Below are positions 1 to 4,763 of a DNA stretch of 9,015 nt, piece by piece; within the stretch, counting starts at the first letter, position 1; every line of letters begins with the position of its first letter. A program made the translations under genes and the position numbers. A model generated the notes under the pieces. The model saw only the letters and a list, made by a program, of their open reading frames with translations, was not told the DNA's origin and made no database searches. The DNA is from Candidatus Kapaibacterium sp. (GTDB lineage Bacteria > Bacteroidota > Ignavibacteria > Palsa-1295): NCBI GenBank assembly GCA_025450975.1, contig JANWLI010000008.1:1-9015 (forward strand). The letters run 5' to 3'.

Positions 1-71
1 ACAAATCAGGCGAATGTTCATTGTCCTGCAAAACTACACACAAATCGCCATTTTTTTCGTCCGCACAAATC
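1..71. repeat. Three copies of ACAAATC upstream of the GT2 gene
   Basis: The heptamer ACAAATC occurs at 1-7, 40-46 and 65-71, in the short region before the first gene. The first and third copies share a looser extension, a GG then GAAT within the next eight or nine bases. Short direct repeats in front of a gene can be regulator-binding sites, but the spacings (39 and 25 bases) are not helically uniform and no known operator is recognised. The first copy starts on the window edge, so more copies may lie outside. Confidence 0.3.
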
Positions 72-85
72 TGGGTGAATCCCTG

Positions 86-113
86 TTGTTTTTCGATTCC
101 CCTGTCTTATTAA
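86..113 (+). promoter_or_regulatory. Possible promoter for the glycosyltransferase pair
   Basis: TTGTTT at 86-91 and TATTAA at 108-113 are separated by 16 bases, a loose match to -35 and -10 elements. An alternative -10 is TAATAT at 111-116 with a 19-base spacer. If either is used, transcription would begin almost on the ATG at 120, giving a leaderless or near-leaderless mRNA. This agrees with the absence of any purine-rich ribosome binding site before that ATG. The call is by eye only. Confidence 0.3.
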
Positions 114-119
114 TATCTG

Positions 120-1949
120 ATGACAGACGAAACTCTCCAACAGCAGGCCGGTAACGAAGCCGGATCGGATCCAGGTTCAGACAATGCGCAGTCCCAGAGC
201 GGATACCGCGACGTTATCGCCGAACGCCTGGCCCAACGCCGCAGCTCGCAGCCACAACAGCCTGCCGAACAACTCGACCTTGAACCCGAATTGCGCCCAC
301 AGGCGCCGATCCGCAATATGCCCCCTGTTCCCGGCTTCGAGCCGCCTCAGGAAGAGCTGAAGCCGGAGATCGAACTGTTAACCGAATCGATGGAGATCGG
401 CGAAGCACTGCCGGTCAGCGCGACACCGGCCACCGGTCAGGAACAACCGATGTCGAACCGTCGCGAGCGCGAACAACGTCGCCGCGAAGAGCAGCGCCTG
501 CGTCGCGAAGAACGTCGAGGCGGGCGACCACAGCAGCCAGAAGGCGAAGCGACGGCCGAGCCACGTCCAGAAGAGCAACCCGAACAGGCACCTCTTCTTG
601 AACGCAGTGAGCGTCCCGAGCGGACGGAGCGCCCGGAACGTGCAGATCGCCCCGAACGCGCAGCGCGCCCCGAGCGGAGTGAGCGTCCCGAACGCGCAGA
701 GCGCCCCGAGCGTAGTGAACGTCCCGAACGCGTAGCACGCCCGGAGCGCAGTGAACGTCCTGAACGGACGGAGCGCCCGGAGAGAAGCGAACGTCCCGAA
801 CGCCGCGATGGCGGCAGGCCGGAAAAGCCGCGCCAGGATCAGCGTCCGCCACAACAGCAGCAACGCGACTCGAAACCGCAGCAAGGCGGATCACCTCTGC
901 AACGTGCAAAAGCGCTTGCTTCGAAGCTTGGCGTCTCCGTTGTCATTCCATTGTATAACGAGCAGGATTCGCTTCGCGAACTCCATGCAGCATTGAAAGA
1001 AGAACTCTTCCGTCTCTGCGAAAAGAAGTACGAGATCATCTTTATTAACGACGGCTCGACCGATCGTTCGACAGATATCCTGCGCGATATCGTTGCGGGT
1101 ACGTCGCGCGTTACGACGATGCACTTCCGCCGCAACATGGGCAAGTCGCCGGCACTCGCCGTTGGCTTCCGTGAGGCCAAGTATGGTATCGTCATCACGA
1201 TGGACGCCGACCTGCAGGACGACCCGAAAGAGCTTGTTAACCTGATCGCGAAGCTTGACGAAGGCTATGACCTTGTCACCGGCTGGAAGAAGAAACGCAA
1301 CGATCCGATGTCGAAGACGGCACCGTCGAAGCTCTTCAACCGCGTCACCAGTTTCTTCGCAGGTATTAAGCTGCACGATTTTAACTGCGGCCTCAAAGCA
1401 TATCGCAAAGAAGTTACCGATTCGCTTGACGTCTACGGCGAGCTGCATCGTTACCTTCCCGCGCTTGCGTATTGGAAGGGCTTCAAAATTGCCGAGATCC
1501 CTGTCGTGCATCATCCGCGACGCTTCGGCAAATCGAAGTTCGGCACAAGCCGCTTCTTCAAAGGATTTCTCGATCTGCTTTCTATTGTCTTTACTAATCG
1601 CTACGGCAAACGTCCCTTGCACCTTTTCGGCACCGTCGGTACGCTGATCGCCCTTATAGGCGTTGTCATCAACGTCTACGTCACCATCGAGTGGTTTCAG
1701 GGTATCGCGCTTTCGAACCGGCCGATCCTGCTGCTTGGCATCTTGCTCATCCTCGTCGGTGTGCAACTTGTCTCGCTCGGATTGCTTGGCGAGATGATCG
1801 TCAAGAATAGCGGCAAGACGCTTGAAGTTGGCGCCATTCGCGATAAGCGTGCTCGCAGCGACAGGCCCGACCGTCCCGACAGGTCGAATCGTCCGGAGCG
1901 TTCAGACCGTCCCGATCGCGGACGTCGTAGAGAAAAACCTGCTGCCTGA
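120..1949 (+). CDS. GT2 family polyprenyl-phosphate sugar transferase-like membrane protein with RPER-repeat N-terminal extension
   Basis: This 609-residue protein has a GT2 catalytic domain at about residues 270-495: VVIPLYNE at 274-281, NDGSTD at 310-315, and the metal/nucleotide motif DADLQDD at 362-368, followed by NCGLKAYR and RRFGKSKFG. This is the DPM1/GtrB/ArnC-like pattern of enzymes that move a sugar from a nucleotide donor to a polyprenyl phosphate at the inner face of the cytoplasmic membrane. Two hydrophobic segments follow (about 500-524 and 535-560). The first ~270 residues are an extension that is not usual in the family: Pro/Gln/Glu-rich, then a basic/acidic stretch near 113-134, then eleven RPERxx hexapeptides (165-230). 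The tail after the membrane segments (579-604) carries similar RPDR/RPER motifs. An in-frame TAA at 111-113 makes ATG 120 the first possible ATG. The stop overlaps the GT9 start by one base. The donor sugar is unknown, and family placement is firmer than specificity. Confidence 0.9.
   Translation: MTDETLQQQAGNEAGSDPGSDNAQSQSGYRDVIAERLAQRRSSQPQQPAEQLDLEPELRPQAPIRNMPPVPGFEPPQEELKPEIELLTESMEIGEALPVSATPATGQEQPMSNRREREQRRREEQRLRREERRGGRPQQPEGEATAEPRPEEQPEQAPLLERSERPERTERPERADRPERAARPERSERPERAERPERSERPERVARPERSERPERTERPERSERPERRDGGRPEKPRQDQRPPQQQQRDSKPQQGGSPLQRAKALASKLGVSVVIPLYNEQDSLRELHAALKEELFRLCEKKYEIIFINDGSTDRSTDILRDIVAGTSRVTTMHFRRNMGKSPALAVGFREAKYGIVITMDADLQDDPKELVNLIAKLDEGYDLVTGWKKKRNDPMSKTAPSKLFNRVTSFFAGIKLHDFNCGLKAYRKEVTDSLDVYGELHRYLPALAYWKGFKIAEIPVVHHPRRFGKSKFGTSRFFKGFLDLLSIVFTNRYGKRPLHLFGTVGTLIALIGVVINVYVTIEWFQGIALSNRPILLLGILLILVGVQLVSLGLLGEMIVKNSGKTLEVGAIRDKRARSDRPDRPDRSNRPERSDRPDRGRRREKPAA
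612..809 (+). repeat. In-frame 18-bp tandem repeat (11 units, RPERxx), with a 36-bp higher-order unit
   Basis: Eleven 18-base units encode the hexapeptide Arg-Pro-Glu-Arg-x-x. From 666 to 809 the last eight units pair into four 36-base units, RPERSE followed by RPER plus AE, VA, TE or RD. The first codon of successive units alternates CGC and CGT in the same rhythm. The pattern suggests duplication of a 12-residue unit after the hexamer arose, followed by synonymous drift. It lies inside the GT2 gene and is predicted to be disordered and strongly charged. Confidence 0.9.
1863..1934 (+). repeat. C-terminal RPDR/RPER low-complexity tail of the GT2 protein
   Basis: Residues about 582-604 of the GT2 protein consist of RPD, RPDRS, NRPER and SDRPDR motifs ending in a run of arginines. 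They resemble the N-terminal RPER array but favour aspartate over glutamate. Both tails flank the catalytic and membrane domains and would probably face the cytoplasm, because the GT2 catalytic domain and an even number of membrane spans lie between them. Confidence 0.7.
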
Positions 1950-2890
1950 TGTCCGTGTACCCGATGATCATTCATACGGATTGCAGGCATTTCCGTGGGG
2001 ATATTCCCTGCTGGCCGAATAAAGAGTACGGCGTCCATTGCGATGGATGCGAGTACTACGATCCTGTTGCCGAGAATATTCTCATTATCAAGCTTGGCGC
2101 TGCAGGCGATGTCCTGCGCACGACGCCACTCCTGCATAAGCTCAAGGTCGATCATCCGAAGGCACGCATTTGGTGGCTGACGCAGTCGCCGGAACTGGTG
2201 CCAAAGACGCACGTCGATCGCATCCTGAAGTGGACGCCGGAAAACATCGAAACACTCGGCGCGCTTTCCTTCTCGCGTCTGATCAATCTCGACAAAGATC
2301 ATTTTGCCTGCGCACTTGCTAGCCGTATCAACGCAAAGAAAAAGCAGGGCTACCTGCTTTCCGATCTTGGCGTTACGAAGCCTGCAGATGATGCTGCGAA
2401 CTTCAAGTACCTCACCGGCATCTTCGACGATATCAGCAAGGCGAACACACGTTCGTACATGGACGAGATGTTCGAGATCTGTGGCTATGAGTTTACCGGC
2501 GAGAAGTATATTCTCAATACTCCGGAGAGAAATCCGTTTGCCGGACTTGACACCACAAAGCCGATCGTCGGCATGAATACGGGAGCCGGTATTCGGTGGA
2601 CGTCGCGCCTGTGGTCGCCATCAAGCTGGGCAGAACTTGCAAAGCAAGTCAATGCTGCAGGATATAATGTTGTGCTGCTTGGCGGACCGGATGAAGACGA
2701 ACGCAACCGGGAGATCGAAAAACTTTCCGAAGGTGCGGCGACGTATCTCGGACACTTTCCGCTGACGACGTTCATTGGTCTGGTCGAGAGGTGCTCAGTA
2801 CTTATTAGCGGCGTGACGATGGCATTTCATATTGGCCTGGCGCTGGAGAAGCGCATCGTCCTCATCAACAACATTTTCAACAAGCACTAA
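1949..2890 (+). CDS. Glycosyltransferase family 9 (heptosyltransferase-like) protein, interrupted by an in-frame stop
   Basis: GT9 enzymes transfer heptose or related sugars from nucleotide donors, typically to LPS or surface glycans in the cytoplasm. Visible features are the Rossmann-type start IIKLGAAGDVLRTTPLL (46-62), the second-domain motif VGMNTGAG with a following Trp (207-217), VLLGGPDE (242-249), and CSVLISGVTMAFHIGLALEK (282-301), which sits where many GT9 proteins have a D-S/T-G-P-x-H motif. An N-terminal segment before the fold has four cysteines (C12, C21, C31, C34, the last two as CDGC). The frame ends at TAA 2888-2890 after 313 residues, but 50 more codons in the same frame continue the protein to about 364 residues. 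The start ATG overlaps the upstream TGA (TGATG), indicating translational coupling with the GT2 gene and probably a shared pathway. Whether the truncated product works is unclear. Confidence 0.88.
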   Translation: MSVYPMIIHTDCRHFRGDIPCWPNKEYGVHCDGCEYYDPVAENILIIKLGAAGDVLRTTPLLHKLKVDHPKARIWWLTQSPELVPKTHVDRILKWTPENIETLGALSFSRLINLDKDHFACALASRINAKKKQGYLLSDLGVTKPADDAANFKYLTGIFDDISKANTRSYMDEMFEICGYEFTGEKYILNTPERNPFAGLDTTKPIVGMNTGAGIRWTSRLWSPSSWAELAKQVNAAGYNVVLLGGPDEDERNREIEKLSEGAATYLGHFPLTTFIGLVERCSVLISGVTMAFHIGLALEKRIVLINNIFNKH

Positions 2891-3043
2891 TTCGGCGACC
2901 TCTACGGCCTCGGCGAGATCGTCGAGCCAGACAAAGAAGGCATCTGCTACTTCCGCGGAACCTGCATTAACAAAGAGTATTTCTGCCTCGAGCATCTGCC
3001 GGTGGAGAAGGTCTTCGGCGCCGTGAAGCGGCAGATGCGGTAG
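2891..3043 (+). pseudogene. Cut-off C-terminal 50 codons of the GT9 gene
   Basis: Reading on in the same frame after TAA 2888-2890 gives FGDLYGLGEIVEPDKEG and then a cysteine-containing end (cysteines at virtual residues 333, 339 and 346), LEHLPVEKVFGAVKR, and a TAG-TAA double stop at 3041-3046. As I recall the family, homologues read NKHEF-x-LYG-x-GEI-x-EP at this junction, so the stop probably replaces a Glu codon: GAA to TAA is one base change. Codon choice stays gene-like to the double stop. Together with 1949-2890 this makes one interrupted gene. The change could be a real mutation, a read or assembly error, or a read-through site; the sequence alone cannot decide. Confidence 0.85.
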
Positions 3044-3067
3044 TAACCCATGATTTAAAAACATAAA

Positions 3068-3115
3068 AGGGGCTGCTTGTTGCACGCAGCCCCTGCCATG
3101 TTATTGTTTGTTTCG
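3068..3115. terminator. Hairpin terminator between convergent operons, probably bidirectional
   Basis: A perfect 9-bp GC-rich stem (AGGGGCTGC at 3068-3076, GCAGCCCCT at 3086-3094) encloses a 9-base loop. It lies 22 bases after the last stop codon of the GT9 frame. T-rich sequence follows on the plus strand (TTATTGTTTGTTT), interrupted by a few other bases. On the other side, an A-rich stretch at 3056-3067 becomes a T-rich tract for transcripts arriving on the minus strand, so the same hairpin may end both operons. Confidence 0.8.
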
Positions 3116-3298
3116 TGACCCCTTACCACAGATGCCCGTAGTAGTGGGCATAGTGAGAGAAAAATTTGCCTTTAATGCCTTAGGAACTGATGAAAAATTA
3201 CTACCTAAAGGCCGGATAGCTATTACACAATCTGTCGAAAACCTTGCAAATTTTGTCGAAGGCTCGTTTCCAAGCTCCAGAGCGTGTGGGCGGGAGGT
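3104..3298. other. Unassigned intergenic segment, AT-richer, with a small hairpin
   Basis: These ~195 bases lie between the terminator and the stop of the minus-strand CBM9-like gene. GC is about 45% by my count of 3121-3300, lower than the flanking genes appear. One frame is open on each strand: a plus-strand frame over 3108-3302, and on the minus strand 65 sense codons continue in frame after the CBM9-like gene's stop (3299-3301) to a TAA at 3101-3103. Neither has a recognisable domain or a convincing start. A perfect 6-bp stem (ATGCCC 3132-3137, GGGCAT 3146-3151) encloses an 8-base loop. Candidates are a 3'-UTR, a small RNA or the remnant of a dispersed repeat; I cannot tell which. Confidence 0.4.
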
Positions 3299-4747
3299 TT
3301 AATAGCCTGCTCTTAGGAGTTCTTCGGTGAGGGTCTTCAGGTAGGTTGGCTGGACGGAGCCGTAGAACTTGCCGGCCGGAATGAGGACGAGTTCGCCGAA
3401 GCTTGTCGGATCGTCGGCGCGGAAGTCGCTCGTTGCCTGCTGTGTCAGTTCGTCTGGGTGAGCCGGATTATCAACGTCTTGCACGATTGCCGTGAATCCC
3501 ATGCGCGGAAAATCGTCCTTCGTGGTTGTGACGATCGCCTGCTGCTTCGACTCGTCGAACATGCCTTCGGTTGCACGCTCTTCGTATGCGCCGATCGGAT
3601 TGGTCTCGAAACCGAAGAACATGAACGGTATGCGCGCCTTCAGCGTGTAGCCGATCACTTTGCCGCCAGATGTATCATAGCTGACGAGGCCGCGGATCTG
3701 CTTCGATGCTTCCTGCTGCTCGTCGGTCAGCACAGCAGCCGACGATGCCGTGATGCGCGGATTCTTCGACATGACATCCGGCAGTGCAAAGGTGATATTG
3801 TGAATGCTTGAGTCGGTCTTCGTGCGGTAGTTCGGGACTGCGCCGCGCGTCGAGCGCACGACGTAGCGGTTCGAGCCGGTCCAGGCATCGAACCAGAGCG
3901 AGACGCGGTCGTTGGCTTCCATCTTCTGGTTGCCGCCCCAGACCTGATCGTCGCGGACCGTCAGCGAGATGTACATGAACTCATCGTCGTATGCAGCAAG
4001 TCCCTGATCGATCGAGACATCATCATGACTTGCGCGGTGGATCGCTCCCTTGATGATAAACTTCGACGTTGTATCGTACATATCGCGCCCGTAGCCGGGA
4101 TAGATATTGCGCATCCTGCTGTAGGCGGGAAACGTGTAGAACTTCGAAGCGAGGATCTGCTGGCTGTTCTTAAAATCGAAATACTTCTCCGTCGTGTACA
4201 GTGACTCGTAGCTCTGGTAGTACTCGTGGCCGATGGCTTTCTGTTTCGTGCCGTTGGCAAAATCTGCGGCCTGCGTATTGAGCTTCTCGATCTGGATGAC
4301 GTCGCCGGCGTAGATCGTAAATCCTTCCTGCGACCAGTGCTGATCGCTCGACTTGTTGACGATAGTCGCAACATAGCCATCGACGGCAAGGCCAACTTCG
4401 ATCGGCGTTGCGATATACGGATACTTCTTTGAGAACATGCGCACGAAGCGATTGCCCTCGTTGACGAGCAGGTAGACGGTCACTTCCCTGTTTGCCGGGA
4501 CTGCAAGATCGAAGAGCGAGATGGCGAGGTCAAGCTTGCCGTCGCTGGAGAAGTCGCCGGTGGCCAGGCCCCAGACGCGCTGGTCGTCGTAGCGGATCGT
4601 GATGGCATCGCGCAGCGAGTTAAAGAGCTGCGGGCTGAACGTTGTCGAGAGCCGCTCTTTGAGGCTGTCGATCGTCATACCCTGACCAAACGAGCAAACA
4701 GAAAACGCAGTGAGGAATACTGTAGTAAGTATGAGAGATCTCATCAA
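3299..4747 (-). CDS. Secreted protein with FG-GAP/VCBS-like motif and CBM9-like carbohydrate-binding domain
   Basis: The 482-residue protein begins with a signal peptide (hydrophobic 4-17, likely cleavage near SFGQ, residues 19-22). At about 60-77 it has GLATGDFSSDGKLDLAIS, the Asp-rich signature of an FG-GAP/VCBS propeller blade. The C-terminal half reads as a CBM9-like beta-sandwich: AAYDDEFMYISLTVRDDQVW (251-270), NDRVSLWFDAW (279-289), GYTLKARIPF (366-375), MGFTAIVQDVDN (416-427) and TSFGELVL (448-455). CBM9-like domains usually bind sugars at the cell surface or accompany secreted enzymes. No catalytic domain and no clear T9SS C-terminal domain is seen, so it may be periplasmic or use a different route. 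Two consecutive ATGs (4747-4745 and 4744-4742) could start it. It follows the Asp-box gene by 16 bases and is probably co-transcribed with it. Exact function is unknown. Confidence 0.8.
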   Translation of the reverse strand: MMRSLILTTVFLTAFSVCSFGQGMTIDSLKERLSTTFSPQLFNSLRDAITIRYDDQRVWGLATGDFSSDGKLDLAISLFDLAVPANREVTVYLLVNEGNRFVRMFSKKYPYIATPIEVGLAVDGYVATIVNKSSDQHWSQEGFTIYAGDVIQIEKLNTQAADFANGTKQKAIGHEYYQSYESLYTTEKYFDFKNSQQILASKFYTFPAYSRMRNIYPGYGRDMYDTTSKFIIKGAIHRASHDDVSIDQGLAAYDDEFMYISLTVRDDQVWGGNQKMEANDRVSLWFDAWTGSNRYVVRSTRGAVPNYRTKTDSSIHNITFALPDVMSKNPRITASSAAVLTDEQQEASKQIRGLVSYDTSGGKVIGYTLKARIPFMFFGFETNPIGAYEERATEGMFDESKQQAIVTTTKDDFPRMGFTAIVQDVDNPAHPDELTQQATSDFRADDPTSFGELVLIPAGKFYGSVQPTYLKTLTEELLRAGY

Positions 4748-4763
4748 TTGTCTCTACGTCTTT

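Noticed and set aside
612..809. Possible CRISPR array
   Set aside because: The 18-base units are directly adjacent with no unique spacers and are in frame with a protein-coding gene.
378..909. Long minus-strand open frames over the start of the GT2 gene
   Set aside because: They are antisense shadows of the RPERxx repeat and the GC-rich coding frame. Their translations are repetitive and show no domain.
891..1766. 291-residue minus-strand open frame
   Set aside because: It lies antisense to the GT2 catalytic and membrane domains, whose motifs are clear on the plus strand.
2888..2890. Alternative genetic code or recoded TAA
   Set aside because: TAA ends other genes in the window (stops at 4764-4766 and 3299-3301), so a general reassignment is unlikely.
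3104..3298. In-frame C-terminal extension of the CBM9-like protein by stop read-through
   Set aside because: The CBM9-like domain is already complete (GELVL motif at 451-455 of 482), the codons beyond the stop look atypical, and no domain is visible. Kept only as an unexplained segment.
4690..4697. Lipoprotein signal at Cys18 of the CBM9-like protein
   Set aside because: The residues before the cysteine (AFSV) do not fit a lipobox, which needs a small residue just before Cys. A type I cleavage near SFGQ fits better.
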